From Liquidambar formosana (Eukaryota > Streptophyta > Magnoliopsida > Saxifragales > Altingiaceae): 64,000 nucleotides of DNA. The notes under the pieces are model-generated. The model saw only the letters and a list, made by a program, of their open reading frames with translations, did not search any database and had not been told where the DNA came from. The stretch is from positions 35,251,067 through 35,315,066 of the forward strand of contig CM077831.1 in NCBI GenBank assembly GCA_039720395.1, given 5' to 3'. The number at the start of each line of letters is the position of its first letter. Position 1 is the first letter of the stretch. Shown one piece after another: positions 53,829 through 64,000 of the stretch. Position numbers and translations under genes: made by a program.

Positions 53829-56133
53829 ATGGAGTTTCCTATCTTCATAGCTTCACTCTTTCTTCTCTTTCTTTATTTCATCGCTAAAACGCTCAAACCC
53901 AGGAACCGCCTTCTTCCTCCAGGAAGCTTGGGATGGCCACTCATCGGCGAAACTCCAGATTTTCTTCGAGCAGGCCAAAACGGCGAACCCCACAAGTTCA
54001 TAAGGGAGAGAATGGATAAACACGACTCCCGAGTGTTCAAGACGTCGCTGCTCGGAGAGCCCATGGCCGTGTTCTGTGGGCAGGAAACAAGTTCCTGTTT
54101 GGCAACGAGAATAAGCTGGTCTCCGTGTGGTGGCCCGGCTCTGTGCGGAAGCTCTTCCGGTCGAGTTTGGTCACGGCAACTGGTGATGAAGCCAAGAGGA
54201 TGAGGAGGATGCTCATGACTTTTCTTAATCCAGATGCCCTCAGGAGTTACGTAGAAAGAATGGAGATTGTCACTCAACAACATATCAGCACTCATTGGGA
54301 TGGTAGGTAACTTGAAAGAGTTCCTGTAATCCTGTTCCTGTACAGTGTACACACACCTCCATCATCTCTCTGTTTAATTTTCCACCCATTTTTCTCAATT
54401 TCTTAATCATCGTCTTGCCTTCAAAATTCTTCAATCTTAAATTTTTTTACCAGTCGTACTAAATCATTACTATACTATAATCGTGTAAATTATAAAGGTA
54501 AAGAAGAGGTGCGAGTCTTCCCCATTGTCAAGTTGTACACATTTGAATTGGCTTGTCGCCTATTTACAAGCATTGATGACCCAAGCCACATTTCAAAGCT
54601 TGCTGCTCAATTCAATGTGTTTCTCAAAGGGGTCATCGATCTACCCATCAACTTGCCTGGCACGACATTTTACCATGCAATGAGAGCCGCGAATGCAATT
54701 AGGGAAGAGCTTCAAGTGATTGCTACGCAAAGAAGAGTGGATTTGGAAGAGAAGAAGGCATCACCCAAGCAAGATCTTCTATCACATTTACTTGCAACTG
54801 CGGACGCAAGTGGGAAGTTTTTGACTGAGATGGAGATCATTGACAACATACTGCTACTGCTCTTTGCTGGCCATGATACTACAAGATCTGCCATAACGTT
54901 GCTAATGAGGTATCTCGGAGACTTGCCCCAAGTGTATGAAAAGGTGCTAAAAGGTCAGTAAGCTCTCCAACATGATGGCTCTGTTTTTGCCATTATACTC
55001 CTAGGATTATACCGCATGGCTAAAATTTTAAATTGATCTTCCACTACAATTACACATGAATATCTGACTTTGCGCTTGGTCTTCTGGCCAATAAGTCAGC
55101 AGACAACAAAAAAGAACTTGGTTTCTTGCGCGCAACTGATACTTGTAAGATTCGTACGTCTTTTCATTAATTTTCTTTTCTTTTTTGAGCTACCAAGTAG
55201 CTAGAGCGTAGTAGATTATTACAACAAAGATGATCCAATATTACTGAATAATTTAGACAAAGTTTACTGATAATAATTTGATTGTATTTTGGTACCAGAG
55301 CAAATCGATATTGCAATGTCTAAAGAACCCGGGGAGCTGTTGCAATGGGAGGACATACAAAAGATGAGGTATTCATGGAGTGTGGTGTCAGAAGTTATGA
55401 GACTATCACCACCTGCAAGCGGCGCGTTTAGAGAGGCCCTAACTGATATCACCTATGCAGGCTATACTATTCCCAGAGGATGGAAGGTACTGTCATTGTA
55501 TTGTATCCCATTTAAGTTAATTTTAGCAGTGGCTGGTTTCATAAAATAATCAGAAATTTGATAAGGTCAGCTCTGAATTTATATTAATTTGTTATAGAAA
55601 ATTAAAATTTGAAATAATTAAAATAATTAAAATAAATTGTCTTTCAGTCATTTTTGTGCTCATGCCCAAAAAATTGAGCTTAAACCTTACTTGGGCAAAT
55701 CCCCCGGGGACAAGTCTTGCAACAGAAAACTTGGATCTTTTATCATGAAAAGTTCTTATTTGCAAAAGTTCCTTCTAAATGTAGTGTAGAATTTGTCAAC
55801 AACTCATTTTCTTGCTTCATGTGCCAGTTATACTGGAGTACTGGTTCAACACAAAGGGATCAGACTTTCTTCCAAAATCCAGAAGAGTTTGATGCATCGA
55901 GGTTTGAAGGAGCAGGACCAACCTCATATTCATATGTTCCATTTGGTGGGGGACCTAGGATGTGTCCGGGGCAAGAGTTTGCTAGGTTGCAAATACTTGT
56001 GTTTCTGCACAATATGGTGAAAAGGTTCAGATGGGATTTATTGATTCCTGATGAAAACTTTGGATACAATCCCATGCTCGCACCATCCAAAGGACTTCCA
56101 ATTCGTCTTCGACCCCACAAATTCGAGGCCTAA
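53829..56133 (+). pseudogene. Cytochrome P450, CYP716 family (CYP-C, exon-1 frameshift)
   Basis: Exons 53829-54302, 54498-54953, 55299-55486 and 55828-56133. Introns are short (about 200-350 bp) compared with CYP-A and CYP-B. The anchor, [21 protein letters not shown], the ExxR segment EVMR and the heme loop [13 protein letters not shown] are all present. In exon 1, after FCGQ (about 54080-54085), the expected CGPxGNKFLF is shortened and the frame moves by one; the original frame stops at 54201-54203. From [14 protein letters not shown] onwards the homology is complete in the new frame. A four-base deletion relative to CYP-A/B explains it. Everything else looks functional, so a young pseudogene or a sequence error are both open. 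The heme loop has CPGQ where A and B have CLGK. Confidence 0.85.
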
Positions 56134-56810
56134 GATGTTCCAATTGTACTATGAGACAGATAAAATTGTTATTAACATAGTTTACCTTATTATGATTGTA
56201 ACTCACTACAATTTTTGGAAAAGATAATGCAAATCATATGGAATTCATTGATTTTTTTTTTTCTCTACACTGTAATCCATTACAGGTACTTTTGTTTTCC
56301 TCCTAAACTTGCTATAGTCTTGCCACGTTAGTCTATACTTTATCCAGCCATATACTGTTAACTTTTGAAACTATTAAAACATGTTCGGTATGATCATAAA
56401 AACTCATAGTAAGTGTATGTAAAATGTTGTGTGTGCATGTTGTTGCATGTGTTCCAAGCATCGAATCTAGCTAATCAACCTGTCATTATAATAAAAAATA
56501 GAAAACTAGATAGTCAAGGTAGGAAAAATGAGACATTTCTTTCTTTTAAGTTTCCTCAATCTTTATGTCATGAAAATTACAGATAATAGACTCTAGTTGG
56601 AGAAACAATTGAAAATAATCTACCACCCATTGAAAAATATTTTGACCTTCTTCTTTCAAAAATCATTTTGAACTAAAGCTATAAACAAATTAAACAAGAG
56701 AAACTTGTTTTAATTACCAGATGGCTTGGCCAATCCCCAGTGTCACGAATGCTGTAAGCTTGAATGCAATTACCAAGTCAAGTCTTCAACTTGTGAAACG
56801 AATCATTGCT
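56134..56810. other. Convergent 3' flanks of CYP-C and MET1
   Basis: 3' UTRs of two convergent genes and AT-rich spacer. Nothing else seen. Confidence 0.5.
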
Positions 56811-59800
56811 CTAGTTCTTGTTGAATATGCCAAACAGAGATTTAATGGCATTAATGGCATTCTCGTTGATGAATGATTCATCAAACCTTTTCATAAGAGG
56901 CTCAAATTGACCAGATTCTCTTATATTGGCTAGGTCAGGATCTGTCCGGATTCTCTGTGACAGGGGCAGCAATTTAAATGCTTTGTAAAAATTATATGTT
57001 TAAAATAAATCAGGGTACTTCACATTGCTCTCTTGATTACCTTAAAATTTTCATATCCTGCTTCCAATGCATCTTCAAGTGCAGAGAGTCCAGCTTGTAT
57101 CTGTTGAGAAAAAATGAATGACAATGAATGGCTTTCAAGCAAATTAAATTTTACATAAAAAATTTAATTGCTTGAGTAACAGAAAAATGATAATATTCCT
57201 TTATCAACTACCATAATATGCACCAGAAGTAGCATAAACTATGTTCAGGTCAGCTCAGGATCGGATGAAATTGATAGTTGGGCCACATTAGAGATGGCAT
57301 ATCAAGAAAACTAAAATGGTCAACTCTAGCCCAGAAAAAATAGGGCAGATTGAGGTTTTGCCAATGTTTAATCAGGTTTGGGTACACAACAGACCCGAAC
57401 CTGAAAAACCTAGGCAAGAAGGTGAAATAAGTGAAAGTTTTCCAGCTCTACCAATTCTAATATTAAATAGTAAAACTTCTCACAAAAACTAGAAGAATAC
57501 CTGATTAAGCTTAGAGTAACAACATGCAACATTATAACTTGCTACCGAAGCTTCATTTGGATCTGGTTTTGATCCCAATACTGATTCAAATCTCTCTAGT
57601 GCTTCTTCATATTTGCCGCTCCTGTATTAATAATCGCAGAAAAAATGAAAACATTAGCTGTTAAGACAATCAGAATCTACAATTACCTGCAATTCATAAA
57701 ATTACGACACATCAAAGTGCCTTGAAAGATGCATGATAACCACCAAAGGCATCTCAGGTCTTTATAGAGAAGAAACTCTTGGTCATGGAGAAAATCTGGA
57801 CTCCTACAATATCCTTTGAGGCCCATAGTTATGAAAACTGAATTCCATTGGCACAACCAAAGAAAGTTATAGGTTCAGGATTTTACAACATATAATGCTG
57901 TGGCTCATCTTATTGATGAAGGGATAAAAAGAGTACAATAACACCCCCCCCCCCCCACCCCAAACAAAAAATTAAAAACATAAAATCTGAGAAATATCAA
58001 GTCTAATTTTCAGGGCTTACTTGTAAAGCTGCAGCCCTTCACGCAGGTCCATTTCTCTGAGCTCCTTCTGCTCCTTCTTCCTCATGTAATTTTGCATCTG
58101 GGATCAATTGCAAGTTTCAGACACTAGGTTGGTGTTTCACTCCTACAAAATTTTCCTCACAAAAAAAGAAGCAAAGGAAACTTACTTGGATTTCCCTCAC
58201 TCTGTTACTAATTACACCAGAGTTCCTCTCAGCTCTGATGATCTCCTTTTCTGTTAACTCGCCCGTGCTATCCATCTTTCCTGGAAAACATGTGAAATAT
58301 TCTCAATTTCAAACTGTGATGCAAAATTTAAAGAGATATCAAAATATAAATTAGGGATGAGAATGATATCTAAATTTCAAACAAGACGCCATTTCAAATT
58401 TTCTATGACTCAAATTTGAGTCAGCTGTTTTTCCACTGCTCTTGCAAGGTAAATTGAAGATCACCGAACAGAAAAACCAGAATGGGTGACAAACTAACCG
58501 TATCTCTTCTGCATTTTCATGAGTAATGGGCCAACTCTCTGGCGAATGGTGTACATTGTCCTCCCATATTCAGCAGCAGGCCATATTTCCGTCCCAAACA
58601 CTGCACTGCATATTTAAATTTTCTTGGTCACATTCTCGAGCCTCAACCATTTATTCATTGAGGCATAAACAAAATATATAGAGTTTTAATCTTAAAAAAA
58701 AAAAGGGTTAATAACGTAACATAAAAAGGATAAACTCATATGGAAAGAATGTCTTCTTCTTTTTTCTTTTTTTTCCAATAAAAAATATCTAACCAACAAG
58801 AAACCTGTAAATGCCTCTAAAATCCTACATATACTAACAACTGGTGGCAGATTGGTGAATAGTGCTAGGAGATATTTCCAATGAAACAAATTCTCCAGAA
58901 GAACTGTAATACCAACAGCTGGTGAATAGTGCTAGGAGATATTTCCAATGAAACAAATTCTCCAGAAGAACTGTAATACCAACAGCTCAAACCGTTAAAT
59001 TATTTCCAACTCAATTAGTTGGGGTCAGCCACAGGATCCTCATATGCCATTCTGCACTATGAAGGACCATATCTTCCTTTAAATCAAAGATCTCATCTCT
59101 TCTAACTGCATTGAATTGAGTTCTTTTTGGCCATCCTTTCATCCTTGTAGCAAATTTTTTTTTTCTTTTAATTCCTAAGTACTGGTGCGGTTTCTAGTCT
59201 TCATTGCACATGACTAAACCATCTAAGATAATTTTCTCTCTTCTTGTTCATCATAAGTACAAACTGTATTCTACTGACTGAGATATACCATAAAGGCCAT
59301 ACCATGGCTGGCCTAGTAATCGTATTATTAGCATCTGTTGACTACCCGTTAGTCATTCTGAAGACTAAAAACTCAGAAATTCTCCAAAAATAAATAGTAA
59401 TAATAAGTTTCCGAAAAAATGTTAATCCACCTTGAAAACAGCAAGACCCAAAATTTTCTGGAATAATAAAAAGATGAACTTTGACATAAATTGGCAGAGA
59501 AATTAGGGGAAATTATAAGGGAAAAAAAGAAAGCCAAAATCCAAGAAAACCTGGTGGCAAGTACTTTATCCCCCACAGTGAAGAGTCCAGACTTGTCAGC
59601 GGATCCACCCGTCGCAATGGCATCAATATAAGTTCCGCCATCTCGGCCCTTGGCGAATTTCAACCCTAAAGGCTGCTCCAACTCTACCTCGTACTCTTCA
59701 TAGGGTTCTTGTCCTTGTCCTTGTCCTCCTCCGCTTCCGCTCTCTGGCTTGGACGTCTGGGACTCAGTTTCCGATGCCTTAACGATAAAAATGGAGGGTT

Positions 59801-59975
59801 TTGTCAAGTGGGTGTTGGTGAAAATGATGGAAGTGGAGAGGAATGAGTAGTTGTTGGATGAAGAATGCTTAATTTGAGAGAAGAGAGATGATGGGTTTGG
59901 CTTAGTGAGGGGGGTTGTTCTTGACAATGGTTGGGTAGAACAAAGAGATGTGTAGCTAGTTGGAGCTAAAGACAT
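56811..59975 (-). CDS. MET1: MET1/ZKT-type thylakoid protein with PDZ and TPR domains
   Basis: Seven exons on the minus strand: 59551-59975, 58499-58605, 58186-58280, 58021-58097, 57501-57621, 57041-57100 and 56811-56954. All junction phases agree, giving 342 residues plus stop. The first about 66 residues are Ser/Thr-rich and look like a plastid transit peptide, ending near FIVKAS. A glycine-rich linker and the PDZ domain follow (YEVELEQPLGLKFAKG to AVFGTEIWPAAEYG), then a charged helical 'K-box' region (MRKKEQKELREMDLREGLQL) and TPR-like helices (GKYEEALERFESVLG, ASYNVACCYSKLNQIQAGL). The C-terminus is FINENAINAIKSLFGIFNKN. MET1 in Arabidopsis assists photosystem II assembly and repair at stroma thylakoids. 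No defect seen. Confidence 0.93.
58854..58987 (-). repeat. 67-bp tandem duplication in MET1 intron 1
   Basis: The segment GGTGAATAGTGCTAGGAGAT... at 58854 recurs at 58921 and appears identical over its length, ending ACCAACAGCT. Intronic, no coding effect expected. Confidence 0.88.
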
Positions 59976-61293
59976 GGTTGGGTAGTGGAAGTGTAGAGTA
60001 TTTTTCTGCTAACCGTTTGGAGTTGAAAGTAGAGAGTTTCAGGGATGGATGATCATTGAGTGGTGAACGATGCAAGGAGAGAGAGAGAGAGAGAGAGAGA
60101 GTAGCCACTGCCCAACCATTCGGTGAGACAGAGATTGCTCCCCCAAACAAGAGGTTCGGATTACATTACCAGGTTTGATGACTAGTGGCTCCAGTAGGCC
60201 GTTGTGTTCGACTCAATTGTGTTCTGCCACGTGTCACACTATGGGTGGGTACAAGGGTATGAGTTGGATTTTCAGGCATTCTAAACAATCGTAAAAGACA
60301 ACGTGGCTGACATCGTAAGTGTACTCATCTCATGGACTTTGCCTCCACATTCCCAATCCACATTGAGGAGCTTAAAGCCCTGTTTCCATGTCTGCACGGA
60401 AATTGAATTATTTCAATTTGTTTTGCATCTAATCTTGCTGAAAAAAAATCCACTGTTTTAAATCTAAATTACAGAAAAAAAAAAAATCAAGAAAATAATA
60501 CTCTTAACCCCAAATAAAAGTGAAAAATCAGAATAAAAATGTTTCATGATATTTTTAAAAGAGTACTGCTATTTAACGTGCATTTCTCATTCAAAATAAA
60601 ATCTCATCTACTAGTGGCTGCACCTTTGAAGTTTAAAAACGCAATACATCTCAAAATATTGGTTACTTGCATCATATAGGCTTGTAACATGTCAAATGGG
60701 AAAACGGTATTTGCCTCTCCAAAATTAATTCGACATTTCAAAAATTGTAATGGTTGCACCTTCTTGAAAAGTCCCATTCGAGATTATGAATTTTAATACT
60801 AGGCAAAATATACTATAGCCTTTTAATTTCTATTTTAATAATCAAACGGGTTTGAAAGGATCGATATTGGGCTCCTCATTCACCTATTGGTGTTTGACTC
60901 CTTGTCATATATGGACCTTAGTTCGTTTGATTATCACTCAACATATGAAGGGCAGCTCACGGTGATCTGAAAAATGGAAAATACAAAATAGAGTCCCATA
61001 AAGTAATGGAACAGAAAGGCTCGCCGAGCCACACCACCCAAAAAAAAAAAAAAAAAAAAAAAGAAGGTAATGTGAGGCAGAGGGGTTCGTTTACAGTTAT
61101 GTATTATCAAAGAGTACTTTTGGACTTCTCGTTGCCTTAAAAACCAGGAATGGTGTCTTCATCAACTGAAAATAATGCCTCTAGTTGGGGTTTGAGATTC
61201 AATTATTACTATCGATATTAAAATTAAATAATAAAAAAAAAGCTTTAATAAAGGAAAGGAATGTTCATCCAGAATTTGGGCAGTATTGAACAA

Positions 61294-61325
<32 letters not shown>

Positions 61326-61978
61326 AAATCACAAGAATGATACAAGCTTAAATAATAGAACCCCGTTTATAGGATAACATAAACAAGACAGGATGATGGC
61401 AATCTATTAACATTGGATGCACACCATCATAAAATGAATTTCTGAATATAAACCCTACTAACTCAAAAGCTATTGCATCCTGCAAGCACCTCCAAGCAAA
61501 GAGATCCCGTTAAATTGCCCAAGCACGGCCCCAAAACATTAGTGAACTCTACACCTTTCTTCACATTTCTTTTATTTCTATGCAGAACGAAAATGTTGAT
61601 CTACAGACATGTCGACTCCATGTCATGCAAAATTTGCTCTAAAATTGTCACAAAAGGAAACTAAACTTAAAGGGGTAAGAACTAAAGTTCACCTCTCATC
61701 TGCTCTGATAAACTGTTGAAGACATTCTCTTTTTCTTCTAAATTTGAAGCTTCAAAATCTTGATAACCCAGGCCCTAAAACTGAGCTGAAAGCTTTCTTT
61801 ACGTGTTTATTACAGAATTTACAGGATCCTCTCGAAAAATAAAACCTGAAATTAAAGAAAGCTTTAGCTCCACAGCCCGCCAAAAAAATTGATGAGAACA
61901 TAATTACTGTCATGAAATGAAAACAGAAAAAGCATGAACTATGCAAACAGAAATAATTATTACAATCATACCAATAAA
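59976..61978. other. MET1 5' region and Pumilio 3' flank
   Basis: A GA microsatellite (about 60078-60101) lies in the presumed MET1 5' UTR. Two poly-A runs (61037-61061, 61295-61316) and AT-rich spacer follow. The Pumilio 3' UTR occupies the right part. No other gene seen. Confidence 0.5.
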
Positions 61979-63701
61979 TTATTTTTTCAGAATATTGCTG
62001 GAGAGGACTTTCTTGCCATATGGACTGCTCCGGAGCACAGGAACGTGGCGTTTTATGGCCTCCACCAATGCAGTATGACGAGCTCCCTGCTCAATAAGAG
62101 AACATATGACCCAGCCATATTACATTCAAAGAGACTCATTTTCCTTGAGGTCATCTTCAAATCATGCTTCTTATATCAGCTTGTTATTAATGGTAAACAT
62201 CTCTAGAACATGCTCATTTTATCTAATTATCCATTATCATTATAAACTTTTATTTGGTACCGGGAAACTGGGAAGACACATATAAAAGTATTTTATATAG
62301 TTAGCGGGTTAGTAACTTTGAGGAAAATGGCTACTTCTACGGGGATTCGACCCCAGCGTGGATATGACGCCCGTACGATTTACCATCCAACCTGGATGGC
62401 ATCTCATAGAACATTCTGTTGTATGGACCTACAACACTGGAGGATGGGGGTGAAAGGTTGCTATGAAACATTTAACCATCATAGGATCAGTACCCCATAT
62501 TTCACTGTAAAATATTTTAATAGTATTACCACTTCAATATTAAAAAAAATATTTCATCCACAACAATTAGTAACCTAATAGCTGTTCTATTGATAAAATT
62601 CAATGAGTATAAATATTTGCTCATGTAACCAATTAACATGGTTGTTGTAACAGTTAACAGTTATAACAGTAAAAAAGGGCCAGGCCACCATTACTTTAAA
62701 GTTTAAACCATAACTGGAACAGGGGCACATGAACTTTACACCACACTATCCTATGTTTCCTGCTTATGAAGCTTCTAAGGAACCTCCGAAATTTTGAAGA
62801 AAATTTGAAAGTAATGAAAACTGTAATTTGAGATCTTGAGGTATACATTTATATTTTCCATTAGGCTCCATTTGATTGACAGGAAAAAGAAAAGAAAAAT
62901 GAAAATAAAGTCACTTTTCATCATTTTTTGTGCATTTAATTGTTGCAGGAGAGTTGTCAACCAAACAAATGTTGGAAGACTAAGTTCTTGCTTTATCCTT
63001 TTCATTTACTTTCCTTTTGTTTTACTTTCCTGTATTTCATTTTGTTGTATAAGTATCTTCATAAACAAATGCAACCTTTAGGAATTTTTTCATTTCCAAA
63101 CTAATTCTTCATATTACATATCCTTTTGGTTTTTCAAGGTCTTGGTTCCTGCTTTGTCTCCTGTTACTATATCCTGAAGGGGAAACTATGCTTTAAACCT
63201 TGCTCACACCTCAGCATCAAACTTGAACATTAATTATTAAGAACTATATCTCACATGTTTTTAAAAGAAAAGCAAGGGAAAAAAAAATTGCCCCCTAAAG
63301 AAACAGGATAGACTCAATTGATACTAAATCATTTTGAATATTCCTAACTTTTTATGTTGGAGATGTCATCTTGTAATTGCAAGGCATGGTATGCTCAGAT
63401 TTTCCAGAAAACAAAAATGGTAGGTTTGGGGTATTAACTAACCTTCGAATGATTTAATGCTGCTTGGATAACATAATTTCCATAAGGGTCTTGCATGATT
63501 TGATCTAATCGAGGATTATTCATCAGTTCCTGGATAATACGAGGACAACGTTCTTCTCCTGCATATTTCAGACATTTCTCAACCACATTGCTGCTGTATT
63601 TCTGCATAGACAGGTCCCCATAATTACCCTCCAGTTGGTCCAGGATATCCACTGCAGCCCATAGAATCCGAAGATCAAAGACAAATTGCACAACATAGTT
63701 C
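61979..63701 (-). CDS. Pumilio-family RNA-binding protein (last two exons)
   Basis: Exons 63443-63701 and 61979-62086 on the minus strand; the rest of the gene lies beyond the right edge. The first gives three PUF helices (NYVVQFVFDL, SSNVVEKCLKYA and GNYVIQAALNHS). The last encodes ALVEAIKRHVPVLRSSPYGK and ends SSNILKK, the typical PUF-domain C-terminus. The RNA-contact triplets are N-Y-Q, S-N-E and N-Y-Q, which by the PUF code read U, G and U. Pumilio proteins bind 3' UTRs and repress or destabilise mRNA in the cytoplasm. Between repeats the sequence (LRILWAAVDILDQLEG) suggests the divergent plant group around APUM7-12, not a firm call. The intron between the exons is 1356 bp and AT-rich. 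Confidence 0.88.
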
Positions 63702-64000
63702 CTGCACAATTGAAATTCAGATTTCTGAGCTCAATTCTGTAAAATCCAACTTGCCTGAGAAAGGTGTCCGGATGCCTCAATAAAACACAAATTTTATATC
63801 AAGAATAATAAATGCTGTTTGGTCTAGCATTTTATAGAACAGCGTTTTAAAACAAAATTATTTCAAAGATCTTATTTTGAAAAATGGTGCCTCTTGCAAT
63901 TGCGCCCTCAAACTCCAAGCATAATAGCTCCACACGCAGCACACATATAACAATCAAAAACCAGCCAAAAGTTGGGGGACCTCTTAGTAGATTGTCAGTT

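Noticed and set aside
58990..59060. CAACTCAATTAGTTGGGGTCAGC, a word common in plant genomes, in MET1 intron 1 (related word near 20815)
   Set aside because: Looks like part of a widespread repeat, but no boundaries or family could be defined.
59373..59550. Extension of MET1 exon 1 into FSWILAFFFSLIIS-type sequence
   Set aside because: This is read-through into intron 1; the GT donor after GTACTTGCCACCAG joins in frame to SAVFGTEIWPA, as expected for the family.
62310..62400. GGGATTCGACCCC, like a tRNA T-arm, in the Pumilio intron
   Set aside because: No matching acceptor, D or anticodon arms; no cloverleaf can be drawn.
62874..63068. GGCTCCATTTGATTGACAGG near 62874, like the end of a Harbinger-type MITE
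   Set aside because: No convincing matching right end or target duplication; only an internal CAACCAAACAAATG.

Overview
This is nuclear DNA from a flowering plant, most likely a woody eudicot. The genes are intron-rich with GT-AG splice sites, the background is AT-rich with many microsatellites and small transposons, and the encoded proteins are plant types: plastid lysyl-tRNA synthetase, the thylakoid PDZ/TPR protein MET1, CYP716 triterpene oxidases, a NDR1/HIN1-like protein and a Pumilio protein. I cannot name the species.

Layout. 1-6.4 kb: the 3' eleven exons of an organellar lysyl-tRNA synthetase gene (+). 8.6-14.2 kb: a small three-exon gene of unknown function (+), with a TRIM retrotransposon and a 93-bp tandem repeat in its introns. 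18.9-22.0 kb: a two-exon gene for a small Cys-rich protein ending in a CaaX prenylation box. 23.2 kb: a SINE with a perfect target-site duplication. 23.9-27.4 kb: two NDR1/HIN1-like genes, both frame-broken. 30.6-33.5 kb: an ankyrin-type gene (ANK-A, +).

36.1-56.1 kb is the most distinctive region. It is a tandem CYP716 cytochrome P450 cluster of three four-exon genes in the same orientation. CYP-A (36083-40399) is intact at 484 codons. CYP-B and CYP-C carry frameshifts. A fourth piece (45518-45717) is an exon-1 fragment fused to an inverted, broken paralog of the ankyrin gene (ANK-B, -, 45.7-47.9 kb). ANK-B has a 182-bp tandem triplication and a retroposed insertion in an exon. A 5-kb block of transposons separates ANK-B from CYP-C. 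A hAT-like element plus the TATA-like flank has been tandemly amplified directly upstream of CYP-C. CYP716 enzymes typically oxidise triterpene scaffolds, so this may be a triterpenoid locus with one working copy, but no oxidosqualene cyclase gene is visible.

56.8-60.0 kb: MET1 (-), complete in seven exons. 62.0-63.7 kb: the last two exons of a Pumilio gene (-), continuing past the right edge.

Several coding breaks are single-base changes, some in homopolymers, so assembly error must be separated from true pseudogenisation. I found no rRNA, tRNA or CRISPR. I found no clearly new multi-gene system; the novelty is mainly structural: the duplication and inversion history of the CYP716/ankyrin block and the transposon-built promoter of CYP-C.
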